From a virus: a DNA stretch of 27,972 nucleotides. The stretch covers positions 1-27,972 of IMG/VR virus record IMGVR_UViG_3300020438_004722, one strand, 5' to 3'. A program made the position numbers and the translations under genes. The notes under the pieces were generated by a model, which had not been told where the DNA came from, did no database searches, and saw nothing but the letters and a program-made list of their open reading frames with translations. Positions 14,023 to 24,400 of this stretch are shown here, piece by piece; within the stretch, counting starts at the first letter, position 1; the number at the start of each line of letters is the position of its first letter.

Positions 14023-16031
14023 TAACCCTCATACCCCCATACTTGGAAATTGAATGATGTTCCTATAGTAGGTGATTCCATATTGTTGACGAATATCCTT
14101 TCATTACAATCAAGAATCACCCCAGTCCTTTCATAATTACTGAAGTTTAACTTATAATCAAGAATTCCTTCTTTACATACAGCACCATCAAATGATGTAC
14201 ACGTTCTCCATTTACATGTAGTACTTAAAAACTCAACAATACAATTAGAAGAGGAATCACAAATAACAGTTGATGAAACGTCATTTCCTGTAGGAGCAGG
14301 GTTCCAACTTATTAAATCAGTTGATACAAATGGATCAAACATTTTGGCATCACAATCATAAACACCCATTGCCCACAAACACTTCTCTACTCTATGGATA
14401 CATGTAGTACACATCATAGGAGTTATATACTTTTCCGAAGTCATCCCAACTGGGAAAGGGGCAACTTTCGTAAAGTAAGTAGTATCACAAGGCCATATAC
14501 AGTAAATAGTACCTGAATTCAACTGCCAGTCTCTATATTCATTCTCCTGTCCAGATCCAAACCAACTGAATACCCCACAATGAGCCTCATTCGCAGATCT
14601 TATCATCAAGTATGTACAACACTTTTGTGGATTCCATGAAAGATATTTGATAGAATACTCATTTGTGCAACAGTTAGTACTACCGTACTGAGGAGGTTTA
14701 ACCCACAAATCTAATATTTTCATTTCACAACTACATCTATTACACCACCAAGTACATGCGTTCATATTCCCAATAAACCACATTTGACAATCAACAAAAG
14801 TCTTATGATGTCTTACTATGGCACATTGAGTTGCTGCACCTGCGACACCACCAAGAGGATGCATCGGACAACCTTGATTATTACACATCCATCCTTCACT
14901 CAATTGATTGAAGCAGCACAAGCAACACAACCATGAATAGCAGTCAGTATATTGAGATATGCAACAACAATCAGTTCTACTCCTACACCATCTACCACAT
15001 TGACAACAGAAGCAATTACAATATCTGTAGGTTCCTCTTGCTACGTAACTTAGATATACTTCAATATCACCAGGATGATGATAACCTGGACATTTAGCAG
15101 TATAACAACCAAAGCAATTGCCACATTCTTGTCTGCAGAAATTACAACTACCATCACAACAGAAATATTTGTTAACTACTGTAGGTTGATTATTTGTTAA
15201 TGCATACCAATTAAAATAAGAACCGCATTGTTGATCGTTATACTGACAAGATATATTCATGGAAGATGGACTGGAACCTTCCCAATTGCATTTACCACAA
15301 CAGCAATAAGGATTTACCCATACTTGACCTGCTTCACATGGAGTCGAAGCATGACATCCATGAACTAACCATGCATGAGGTGGATGTGATCTACATGGTC
15401 CATACCAACATGTACCAGCCCTTGTCCATCCTAATGGGTTAGCACTTTGACATGCAATTATAGCTGAAGCATCAGAATATGGTTTTTCTTCACTCCAACA
15501 TTTTCCCGTATATTCATTATAAAATGATAGTGCAAAGTTTATCTGCTCTTGACCACCCCAGAAAGCATTTGCACACCAACTACTACAAGTGGTATCTGGA
15601 AAAGGTCCAGCACAAATACATATACAACAGTTCCAAGGATTATGCCCTGCTTCCCAATTCTTTGTTTCTGTTCCGTCTGCTGCAATAAATGACGCAATAC
15701 CTCCTGGTGAGGAACAATAACTACCACCTGGACAATTACAATCCTTTCCTAAGTAAAATGTTCCATGTACTGTAGTAAATCCTATAGGGTTAGATCCATC
15801 TGCCATTAAACCAAAATATCTTTCAAAATTACCAGATGCTATACCTAGTCTTTGTGAAAATTCAGTGGTGCCAAGACCAACAGCGACAGTCATGCAAGCA
15901 CTTCTATCAGTAGAAATTGCTTGAGCACCTAATGATACTGATAATGGCTTTCCAGTAGTATTTTGGTAGATTCCTTCACCCGAAGGGGTTGCTGGTACTA
16001 CTGTAGATAAAAATCTTCTAGCGGGTGCCAT
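14022..16031 (-). CDS. Very cysteine-rich fibre-like virion protein (669 aa)
   Basis: About 69 of 669 residues are cysteine (10%), dense from about residue 95 to 475, with runs such as NCCICIC, YCCCGKC, CDGSCNFCRQECGNCFGC, CNCFCCQCGRWC and WLCCLCC. The first 95 residues (FLSTVVPATPSGEGIYQN, LGIASGNFERYFGLMADG) and the last 150 (MFDPFVSTDLISWNP, LDYKLNFSNYERTGVIL, FNFQVWGYEG) look like an ordinary T4-like cyanophage fibre protein, so the cysteine-rich part appears embedded in a normal scaffold. There is no CxxCH heme motif or signal peptide. A strong GGAGGA lies 9 bases before the ATG, and a GATAAATA late promoter lies 48 bases upstream. Disulfide cross-linking or metal binding in the virion is inferred. 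Confidence 0.75.
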   Translation of the reverse strand: MAPARRFLSTVVPATPSGEGIYQNTTGKPLSVSLGAQAISTDRSACMTVAVGLGTTEFSQRLGIASGNFERYFGLMADGSNPIGFTTVHGTFYLGKDCNCPGGSYCSSPGGIASFIAADGTETKNWEAGHNPWNCCICICAGPFPDTTCSSWCANAFWGGQEQINFALSFYNEYTGKCWSEEKPYSDASAIIACQSANPLGWTRAGTCWYGPCRSHPPHAWLVHGCHASTPCEAGQVWVNPYCCCGKCNWEGSSPSSMNISCQYNDQQCGSYFNWYALTNNQPTVVNKYFCCDGSCNFCRQECGNCFGCYTAKCPGYHHPGDIEVYLSYVARGTYRYCNCFCCQCGRWCRSRTDCCCISQYTDCYSWLCCLCCFNQLSEGWMCNNQGCPMHPLGGVAGAATQCAIVRHHKTFVDCQMWFIGNMNACTWWCNRCSCEMKILDLWVKPPQYGSTNCCTNEYSIKYLSWNPQKCCTYLMIRSANEAHCGVFSWFGSGQENEYRDWQLNSGTIYCIWPCDTTYFTKVAPFPVGMTSEKYITPMMCTTCIHRVEKCLWAMGVYDCDAKMFDPFVSTDLISWNPAPTGNDVSSTVICDSSSNCIVEFLSTTCKWRTCTSFDGAVCKEGILDYKLNFSNYERTGVILDCNERIFVNNMESPTIGTSFNFQVWGYEG

Positions 16032-16040
16032 TTATCTATA

Positions 16041-16046
16041 TCCTCC
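16041..16046 (-). promoter_or_regulatory. Ribosome binding site of 669-aa cysteine-rich gene
   Basis: GGAGGA on the minus strand, 9 bases before the ATG at 16031. This is a strong site for the window. Confidence 0.65.
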
Positions 16047-16078
16047 AAAAATTTGTTTGATTGGTAAATTTCTCATAT

Positions 16079-16086
16079 TATTTATC
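16079..16086 (-). promoter_or_regulatory. Late promoter octamer GATAAATA
   Basis: The minus strand reads GATAAATA in the 58-base gap between the 556-aa and 669-aa genes, 48 bases before the ATG. It differs from TATAAATA only at the first base and fits NATAAATA. Confidence 0.6.
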
Positions 16087-16089
16087 GCT

Positions 16090-17760
16090 TTATTGTGTTC
16101 TCATTGCAGTTACTTGACCCATCATAAAGAAAGTTTGATCCAAAGATCCACCTCCACCACCACCTTCTATATTTATAGTGGCAATTCCAGCAGAAACAGT
16201 ACATGTAGAAACACCTGCTCCTCTTAAATCAAGGAAGGTTGCTCCAGTACCTACAGTTCCCCCTGCAGTAATAATTCCAACACCAGAAACTAAGTTCTGA
16301 ATGTTCTTACCATCACCATAGAAGTTACCATAATAATTAACAGGTAATGATCCCTGTGTTGCAGTTACCACTCCAGCAGTGTTTGCTGTGTTCTTAGTAA
16401 CTGTGACATGCTGCATCGTAGAGATACCAGCAATATTCATTGATGGTCCTGTAACTGCATTAGCAGCAGGTGCAGCACCTTGTACATTGGTCGTGTAAGT
16501 AGAAAGACCAAGTACGTCAACTACAAACTGATCACCATCATCAATAATTAAATCAATACCATCATTTACAACAACTTCTTCATAATTAGTGTACGCAACA
16601 TCAGTTGAGTTGGGTGCAGTAATTGTAGAGTTAGTTGTAATTTCTAGAATTTCATTTACATAATAAATTACGTCCTGTCCAGTAGTTCCTGGAACAGCAG
16701 TCATATCAATAGCAGTACCTATACCAGCACCACCACCAGCGATACTAATATCAACAGTAGTACCATTTACTCCAAATGTATTACCAACTCCAACAAAGTT
16801 AAGAGTTGTTATACCACTATTTCCGTTAATTAAAGTTCCTGCAGACGAAATTCCAATGTTAAATCCATCAGAAGCATCAGCTTTACCATCTACATGAAAA
16901 TCCTCTGATACAGAAACCTTACCACTTGAGTAATAAAATCCTTTACCAGTATTTCCCTTAAAGTATAAACCTGGAACATTTTGAGAACCTGGAAGAATTC
17001 CAAGTTGACCCTCCATATTGTCACCAGATCTAGAAAGGAATGTTCCTAAACCAGCAGAGACATTAAATGGAGATGCATCAATCCATACTCTAGCATTACC
17101 AAGACCTAGTGCAGGTTCATCATAGAAGATAAAAGTTCTACCTTCTTCAATATTAAACCAAAGGTCTCCACCGTCAGGTCCAGCAGGTGCAAGACTACTA
17201 ACACTGATGTTTCCACCACCACCTCCTCCTGAGAAGAAGATAGTACCGATACCACTACCAGCATCAAAGAATCCCGTAGAAACACCTGGTCCTTGGAAAT
17301 CTAAGAATGTAGCAGCATAACCAATAGCACCAGCAGGAGTACCAAATCCAATTGAGGATCCCTCAAATCCTGATGCTGTTAAAACACCAGTAATGTTAAC
17401 ACCACCCTGAATATCAAGGTTATTAGTAATATGATCAACAACATCAAGTCTGTTGATCGTTGCGATACCACTTATCGTGACATCCCGTGCAGTGATTTCA
17501 TCAAGAACTAAATCATCCTTGACAAATAAATCACCCCCAACATACAAATCGCCACCAGTGGTTGTGATTCCACCAGTAGCAGCGAGAGTTGTTATTCCAC
17601 TAACATAGAGATTGGTAGCCCCAATTCCACCGATTACATGAAGAGTATGTCCTACGACAGTAGTACCGATACCTACTAATTGTTTTTCAACATCAGTAAA
17701 TATTAGGTCGGTATTTACCTCCAGACCATTTTTGACTACAAAATTCTTACTTACAGCCAT
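16090..17760 (-). CDS. Repetitive fibre-like virion protein (556 aa)
   Basis: Opens MAVSKNFVVKNGLEVNTD, typical (by memory) of cyanophage virion structural proteins. The first 130 residues are short beta-repeats (GIGATNLYVSGITTL, LYVGGDLFVKDDLVLDE, VTISGIATINRLDV). The middle has three related 'ATFLDFQGPGVSTG...' type units, each ending in a glycine run (FFSGGGGGG, ISIAGGGAG, INIEGGGGGG). A block from GVGNTFGVNG to DQFVVDVLGLST resembles the C-terminal half of the 251-aa protein. No enzymatic motif is seen. A shaft-forming trimeric beta-structured fibre is the likely role. A purine-rich GGGGGAG precedes the ATG; no good late octamer is seen (best is GCTAAATA at 17797-17804), so read-through from upstream is plausible. 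Confidence 0.8.
   Translation of the reverse strand: MAVSKNFVVKNGLEVNTDLIFTDVEKQLVGIGTTVVGHTLHVIGGIGATNLYVSGITTLAATGGITTTGGDLYVGGDLFVKDDLVLDEITARDVTISGIATINRLDVVDHITNNLDIQGGVNITGVLTASGFEGSSIGFGTPAGAIGYAATFLDFQGPGVSTGFFDAGSGIGTIFFSGGGGGGNISVSSLAPAGPDGGDLWFNIEEGRTFIFYDEPALGLGNARVWIDASPFNVSAGLGTFLSRSGDNMEGQLGILPGSQNVPGLYFKGNTGKGFYYSSGKVSVSEDFHVDGKADASDGFNIGISSAGTLINGNSGITTLNFVGVGNTFGVNGTTVDISIAGGGAGIGTAIDMTAVPGTTGQDVIYYVNEILEITTNSTITAPNSTDVAYTNYEEVVVNDGIDLIIDDGDQFVVDVLGLSTYTTNVQGAAPAANAVTGPSMNIAGISTMQHVTVTKNTANTAGVVTATQGSLPVNYYGNFYGDGKNIQNLVSGVGIITAGGTVGTGATFLDLRGAGVSTCTVSAGIATINIEGGGGGGSLDQTFFMMGQVTAMRTQ
16170..16177 (-). promoter_or_regulatory. Intragenic TATAAATA, possible second late promoter
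   Basis: An exact TATAAATA on the minus strand lies within the last codons of the 556-aa gene (encoding TINIE), 139 bases upstream of the 669-aa start. AT-rich codons could give it by chance. Confidence 0.3.
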
Positions 17761-17803
17761 TTAGGGTTCACTCTCCCCCGTTAGTTACGTAATAGTTATT
17801 TAG

Positions 17804-20800
17804 CTAAATCACTACTCTAAGTACAACTTTAGCTTGAGATACACTTCCACCCTGTGAAGCAGCAACAATAGTAACAGATCCATCAGTGTATCCACTACCT
17901 CCACCACCTCCTCCATTGGTTCCTCCGTCACCACCAGTTGCACCATTTCCTCCATTACCACCAGTTCCAGAAGCTTGTCCAGCAGTTTGAGTTATGTCAT
18001 ATCCTGCCTTATATCCTCTGTCTATGGTATTAGTAGTTAAAAGAACTTCAGTTCCATCAAATTGCCTAAATCTAGTCAATCCCATATCTTGGCAAGGAGT
18101 ATATGCTTGCTGTGCCCAATAAACACCTTTTGAGCAAGGAGTTGTTTTACCTGCCTGTTGTCCTGTAGCATTAGTATCAGGAGAAACCGCAGTCAATCCT
18201 TGATACAAAGATCCAAATGTACCAGTAGAAGATAATGCACCAGCAGTAATTGCTTGACCACCACTACCTGCACCACTACCAGTACCAGAAGCACCAGCAA
18301 CACCTACTCCACCACCATCTCCACCATCTCCAGAATTACCAGCATTACCACCTCCACCACAACATGCGATTAGAGATGACTTATGATATAGGTAAGGAGA
18401 ATTAACAGTACCAATCAATCCAGATAATGTATATTCTTCATTTTGCTTCAAGGTGAATCTAATACGAGCATAACCACCCTGACCACCAGCGTAACTTGGT
18501 GTACTAAATCCAGCACCACCATACATATCCATCTCAATATCAATATCTCTATCAGGAGAATATATGATTTGATACATATTCTGCTGACCACCACCCTGTC
18601 CAGAAACATTTATCTCAAGAGCACTACTTGCTAAGTTATGAGTAGAAATAACAGCAGCAGTACCTATACCAATTGTTTCTATGTTAATAGTTGCCTGACT
18701 AACTGTTGATACAACATTATAATTTACTTCATCAGATGTAACTGGTGTATTAGTTGCACCTGAATTAGCCACAACACATCGTACAGTATTGATTCCGACA
18801 GCATCAGACTGAATTGTTAAAGTATCAGTTGCAGTACCAGAAGCAATGTGATTAACTGTTGTAACATTAGTAGTAGGTGGAGTGCCTGGTATAACATTTC
18901 TTACAGAATATTCAACTGATCCCCATCCATCAGAAGCTGTTCCTGTAGCATACTTTGGATTATATGAACCACCAGATTTTGTTAATAAATCACTTCTATA
19001 TTGACTTACACCTGCAGAACCACCTGTTGCAGCAGAAGAACTATCATTACCAGGAGTTCCTGCAGAAGCACTTGAGTATCCACCAGCACCTCCACCACCT
19101 GCACCACCACCATCACGACCAGTAGTAGTTCCAGGAGTTGCAGGAGTACCAGGAATAACAGTAGTTGTTGTTACTTGTTCTTCTACACTTATTCCATAAT
19201 AAGATGGGTTAACCCATGTATTACCACCATCAACTTGCAAAGATCCACCAGAGTATCTAAAACTTCCAGATTGTACAGGTTCAGATTGACCTGACCATAT
19301 AGAAATACTTGCTACACTAGAGAATTGATAAACGTATGTAAATACACCTCTATAGAATCTAACATAATTTCCAGAAGGAAAACTAAATCCAGAGTATACA
19401 TTTACCCAACTCGTTGTTGTAACAACTTGATCAGGAGTTCCAGGACTACCACCTGTTGTTGTCACATTATCATCATGAGCAGCATTTGTACCAGAATAAC
19501 CTTGTATCTGAGTAATATGTGTTGTCCAAGGAGCAGTGGAATCAGGACCAGCATCTCCACCGTCTGTACCATTGATGCCATTCGATCCACCACCAGCACC
19601 GCCACCACCACCAGCAGTCGCAGCAACTACATTATCAATAAGAAGTTGAGTACAACCGCCACCGCCGCCGCCGCCTCCAGATACACCTAAACCACCAGCA
19701 TTACCACCATATCCACCATTAAGAGCACCAGTATTAGAACTACCTTGTGTACCACCACCAGATGCAGTTCCACTTGTTCCATCTGCTGCTGCTTTACCAA
19801 CAACAAATTCAAAGGTTCTTGCATTTGGAGATGATCCAGCAGATCCTGTCATATCTGCAGTATTTAAAGCAGGGAATGCTCTATTTGCACCCCAAATAAT
19901 TCTTACTGCACCTCCACCACCACTACCAACATTATTTCCACTGTTACCACCACCTGCATTTCCACCTTGACCAACAACTAAAGTATAAGTTTGACCAGGT
20001 ACTACTGTAATATTATTTTTCCAACATAATCCACCACCTTCTCCAGTTGGATCGCCAAATACTCCACCATTACCACCACCTCCACCAAATGTAGCACCAT
20101 TTTCGTTTACTGAGTTTTGTCCACCAGAACCACCCCTTGACCAGAAAGTAGCATCACCACTATTACCATAAACACCTACACCTCCACCACCTCCTGGCAA
20201 ACCAGCAGAATCACCATTATTATGTCCTTGATATGATCCACCACTAGCACCAGATCCACTACCAGTTACATATCCACTTTGAGCAAACATAGTTGCTCCA
20301 CCACCTCCAGGCATACCATTACCATTATATCCTGCAGCACCTCCACCACCTGCTCCATAAGAAGATGAATGTCCAAGACCACCAGCATAATTTGCATCTC
20401 CACCAGTGGACAAACTAGCTTGTGGTGTCTGATTATTAGAACCTCTACCATAACCACCAACCATTGCTACATTATCGGCAGGTGCATCAAATGTAGAAGC
20501 TGAACCATCAGTATATCCACCACCTCCACCAATACATACGACACAAATCTTTCCAACACCTGCAGGACATGTCCATTGAAATGTTCCTGGTGTTGCATAT
20601 AATGATTGTCCAGTAGGAACATCACCTAATACATCAAACCATACACTCATTCCTGCACCACCAACACCACCAGCATTTCCTCCCTCTGCTGCACCATTTC
20701 CTCCTGGTCCTCCAGCAAGCTCAACTCTTACATTCTCTGCTCCTGCAGGTACTGTAAATGTATTTTGTGCCTCAGTATTAGTAGATGACGCACTAAACTG

Positions 20801-21412
20801 ATAGTTAATTACTTCTTCTTGAGTAGGAGTTCCTGGTGTTACTGATATATTCTGAGTAGTGAATGATCCATCAGAAATATCAGTTCCAGCCATTTGCCAC
20901 TGATATCCCATACCAGAAGTGGAAGAATCATTTAAACTAGCATCAACTTCAAATGTAGTATTAACATTTGGAATAATTGTTGATGCAGTAGGTTGAGAGT
21001 TTACCTGAATAAACCCATACATACCAACTGTTGCTATTCCTGATGTAAATGGTTCGTTCCATGCATTAGGAGTATTTGCTGGATATGGATCAGGAACATA
21101 ATCGATAACAAGAAAATACTGCGAATTATGATCCGCAGTTGCTATACCTGATATAGTTAATGTGGTTGTACCACTTCCTACATATTTTGCACTATCACTA
21201 ATAAATCCAGTTCCTTCTTTATACCACCTATAATTGATATTACCAGTGGTAGCACCAATACCAGATTCAAATCTTGCAGTAGCAATACCAATTAGATCGA
21301 CACTACCATTATAATTTCCAAAAGCACCTGTAGGTTGTAAAGTAAATGATAAAGTTGGTCCGTTAATTTCTAGGGACGTATCTATGTCCCTATAAAAATC
21401 TAATTGTGTCAT
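17804..21412 (-). CDS. Ig-like / glycine-rich tail fibre protein (1202 aa)
   Basis: The N-terminal 200 residues hold two Ig-like segments (NINYRWYKEGTGF with LTISGIATADHNSQYFLVID; then GYQWQMAGTDIS). A third Ig-like piece (DTLTIQSDAVGINTVRCVV) lies near residue 870. Long glycine-rich stretches follow at about 220-620, 770-830 and 1000-1200. They are full of GGGG runs and include PGTFQWTCPAGVGKICVVCI and PGQTYTLVVGQGGN; GYTDGS occurs twice. The composition resembles receptor-binding glycine-rich distal fibre proteins, where polyglycine-II-like bundles form, and Ig domains commonly bind cell-surface glycans. The ATG overlaps the stop of the 1965-aa gene by 4 bases. The left part of the window encodes a paralogous glycine-rich module. 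Confidence 0.83.
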   Translation of the reverse strand: MTQLDFYRDIDTSLEINGPTLSFTLQPTGAFGNYNGSVDLIGIATARFESGIGATTGNINYRWYKEGTGFISDSAKYVGSGTTTLTISGIATADHNSQYFLVIDYVPDPYPANTPNAWNEPFTSGIATVGMYGFIQVNSQPTASTIIPNVNTTFEVDASLNDSSTSGMGYQWQMAGTDISDGSFTTQNISVTPGTPTQEEVINYQFSASSTNTEAQNTFTVPAGAENVRVELAGGPGGNGAAEGGNAGGVGGAGMSVWFDVLGDVPTGQSLYATPGTFQWTCPAGVGKICVVCIGGGGGYTDGSASTFDAPADNVAMVGGYGRGSNNQTPQASLSTGGDANYAGGLGHSSSYGAGGGGAAGYNGNGMPGGGGATMFAQSGYVTGSGSGASGGSYQGHNNGDSAGLPGGGGGVGVYGNSGDATFWSRGGSGGQNSVNENGATFGGGGGNGGVFGDPTGEGGGLCWKNNITVVPGQTYTLVVGQGGNAGGGNSGNNVGSGGGGAVRIIWGANRAFPALNTADMTGSAGSSPNARTFEFVVGKAAADGTSGTASGGGTQGSSNTGALNGGYGGNAGGLGVSGGGGGGGGCTQLLIDNVVAATAGGGGGAGGGSNGINGTDGGDAGPDSTAPWTTHITQIQGYSGTNAAHDDNVTTTGGSPGTPDQVVTTTSWVNVYSGFSFPSGNYVRFYRGVFTYVYQFSSVASISIWSGQSEPVQSGSFRYSGGSLQVDGGNTWVNPSYYGISVEEQVTTTTVIPGTPATPGTTTGRDGGGAGGGGAGGYSSASAGTPGNDSSSAATGGSAGVSQYRSDLLTKSGGSYNPKYATGTASDGWGSVEYSVRNVIPGTPPTTNVTTVNHIASGTATDTLTIQSDAVGINTVRCVVANSGATNTPVTSDEVNYNVVSTVSQATINIETIGIGTAAVISTHNLASSALEINVSGQGGGQQNMYQIIYSPDRDIDIEMDMYGGAGFSTPSYAGGQGGYARIRFTLKQNEEYTLSGLIGTVNSPYLYHKSSLIACCGGGGNAGNSGDGGDGGGVGVAGASGTGSGAGSGGQAITAGALSSTGTFGSLYQGLTAVSPDTNATGQQAGKTTPCSKGVYWAQQAYTPCQDMGLTRFRQFDGTEVLLTTNTIDRGYKAGYDITQTAGQASGTGGNGGNGATGGDGGTNGGGGGGSGYTDGSVTIVAASQGGSVSQAKVVLRVVI
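20562..20594 (-). repeat. 33-bp near-identical repeat, copy B (glycine-rich module entry)
   Basis: Matches 454-486 at 32 of 33 positions, in the same orientation. It encodes PGTFQWTCPA in the 1202-aa Ig-like/glycine-rich protein, about 20 kb away. Confidence 0.75.
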
Positions 21413-24400
21413 GCGAAGTTCTGACCTCCTATTACTCCGTATAGTCCTTCACTAACTGCATTATTACCATCCCATATCTTAAATGAATAGATATCAGATC
21501 TATCTGCTGTTACAGTAACCACAGGAGCAATTCCACCTGGCCACCTTACTGGAATCAATGCACTACCGTTAATACTAAAGTTATCTATACCAACAGTTCG
21601 ATTACCTACTCCATCTTGCTGAACCTTAATCGTAAATGATGTCGATCCAGGCGGCAAATTAGTAAGATCAAACTTGGTTACATTACTCGATGCTGTACAT
21701 ATGAAGGATTGTGCATGTGAAAGATCCACAGTAACAATACTAGCATTGATAGGTAAGTATCCTACATTTTCAGAATATGTCTTGAATGTTGCATGTCCTT
21801 GAATGTCGAGAGCACTCTTCGGTTGAGTTGTGCCGATACCGACCTTATCTCCAGTAACAACAAACTCACCAACGTTGAATCCAGTAGCAGTAATAACACC
21901 AACACTAAGTTGACCTTGTGTTCCTGTCTGCAAGTCAATCGCAGATGCAGTCAACATACCACTTACATAGACGTTCGTAGCAGTTACTAATCCAACAAAC
22001 TCAGAACTACCATTAACCTTTAGAGCAGTTCCTGCCATTCCGACAGTACCAACTTCCAAATTAGTCTTAGGTGTACTAATACCAATACCTATGAAGTCTA
22101 GGTTAGTGTTATATGTACCATCATTATCAGCAGTTCTTGCCCAACCATTGATCTGACCTATGTTTGACCATCTAATACCACTACCAGTTGATTCTATAAC
22201 TTCACCTGGAGCACCTGATGCCCCATCAATATCAGTAATATTACCACTAAATCTAGCATCAGATATAATATGAAGACCATATCCATTTGCAGTTGTTCCA
22301 ATACCTACACCATAGTCATCAATAGAAACTAATGTAGTTCCTGATCCAACTTGGAATCTGTTAAGATTAGGTGTAATTGTGCCAATAGCAACCTGATCAT
22401 AAACTCCAATATTAGAATACTTAGAGTTACTTACATTACCAAATCTTCTCCAATCATTATCAGCACTCATTATCCAACCAACATATCCACCATCAGTTGG
22501 GTCAGAGTTCCAAACAATATCACCTGGGTTACCAGATAGTGTAGGTGCTACATTAGATATGGTATGCTTTCTAGAAACAATCTGATCACCCTGAATATAA
22601 TATGACTGTGCTTCTATACCTTTATCAGATATAGATGTTAGTTTGTTGTTAAGAATAACAGGACCATTAAATTCAGATGATGCCTTATTATCAGGACCAC
22701 CCTCTACTCTAATAGAACGACTAAATGAACCTTCGGTAGCATTTGTTACGTTAATAGTAGGAAGAGCACCAATATCTTCACCTGTAATAGTTTGAATTGG
22801 GGTGTCAAAGATTTCTTCCTGACCTGTTAGTGTACTTAATTTCTTATTACCTGTGTATGAAATACCTTTGTCATTCATACCAGTGTAGAAGTTAACACCA
22901 CCAGCTTTCTTAGTTGATTGTGCTAATAGTTCCTCTTGGAAACTAATCTGTCTATCTTGCTTATCTGGGAATGCAGTTGAGTAGTTACCTGGACCATATC
23001 CAACATACTCAAATGTGTGACCAGATGCACGGATAATAGAGTGTCTTCTAAGTTCTACAGGGTTAACATCTATTCTTCTAACAACAGAGTTGATAGTGTG
23101 AGTTGATCTCTTAGATCCAAGAGCACCACGGAATACTGTTAATGGGTTTGATACCTGATTCGTAGATCCTGCATTGGTTGTAGTCTTAACCCTAAAGATC
23201 TCATCATCAACTACCAAGTAATCACCAATCTGAATATCATACTTCTTGATATTCTCAATATAAAGTTGGTCTGTAGTAGTATTAGAAACGTTATTTGAGA
23301 TTACCGTTGTAATTCCAGCATAAGTTGGAACCATTCTACCAAATAAGTTTTCATTGTCTAAAGAAATAGAACCATCATTTGCTGCATATCCTTCATGATA
23401 TACTGCAATACTTCCAGTTGTTGCAGGTGATGCATCTCCTGATCCAATATTGATAGCAAAGGAGTTAAGACTGATGTTCTCAGTAACTACGAAACTCTTA
23501 TTGTAGAAGTCATTATCAGCACCAGCAAGTCTAACTCTTGTATCAACTCTTAATCCATGATTATTTGCAGTAACTACTGTTGCAATACCAGAACCATTAT
23601 CATAAGTTAAGGTACTAACTCTAATCTCTCCACCAGTTAAGTAAAGATATGCTTTCTCAGCAATATCTGGAATAATACCAGTTGTAGAGAAGTTAGAAAT
23701 AGACGAGGCAGACGATACATTGACCGAAGTAGCAGATCCAAATCCAACTGAATCAATCCTATAAAGTTGATTGTATCCTGAATTTGCAGTAGATGTAATT
23801 CCACTAATTCTAATAACATCACCAATGTTATTATAAATGTTCTCAACTTCAACAACAGCAGCAACGTGACCTGTTGTTGTTGCAATACCAACAACCGCAA
23901 GAGTGTTACCTATACCATATGCACTACCACCATCCATGATCTTAACGGCAGTTACACCACCAGTAGGATCAACAGTAACTTTAGCAGTTGCACTCTTACC
24001 AGTTACAGATGCACCAATAGATACTAATTTAACATTATAGTAGTCTCCACCAGTTCCATCACCATATCCAGCACCACTATTACCAATACCAATACTAAGT
24101 TTAGTAATTCTATTCAATCCATGATCTACATCAGCAGTAACTTCATGAACAAATCCAGTTGTAGATTTGATATTAGAAATCCCTACACCAAAATCAACAT
24201 CACGATTATACTTATTAACAGTTTCCTTAGTAATACTACTTCTAACATCATTAACAACAACATCACCAATCAAACTTGGAGAAGCAAAAGATTTAGCTTC
24301 TGGGGGATCTGAATGAGGATTGTCCCTATTAGTTTGAGGGAATAGTTCTTTTACTGGTTGAGAGAAATCTTCATTAGTAAAAGGTGCTACCGTTGGAGCA

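Noticed and set aside
13276-16031. A-to-G hypermutation (diversity-generating retroelement) as the source of the cysteine codons
   Set aside because: Many Tyr, Asn and Lys codons remain intact among the cysteines, the cysteines span more than 2 kb in two genes, and no reverse transcriptase or template repeat is visible in the window.
17797-17804. GCTAAATA as a late promoter of the 556-aa gene
   Set aside because: It matches only 6 of 8 consensus positions, including a change at the conserved second base, in AT-rich DNA where such matches are common.
19325-19690. 121-aa plus-strand open frame
   Set aside because: It is the antisense shadow of the 1202-aa gene. Its Cys/Thr/Ser-rich composition comes from reverse-complemented glycine codons and there is no start context.
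17881-20700. Dense CCACCA/CCACCT runs, resembling a tandem repeat or CRISPR-like array
   Set aside because: They are the antisense of polyglycine codons in a single open frame. Spacing is irregular and there are no conserved repeats with unique spacers.
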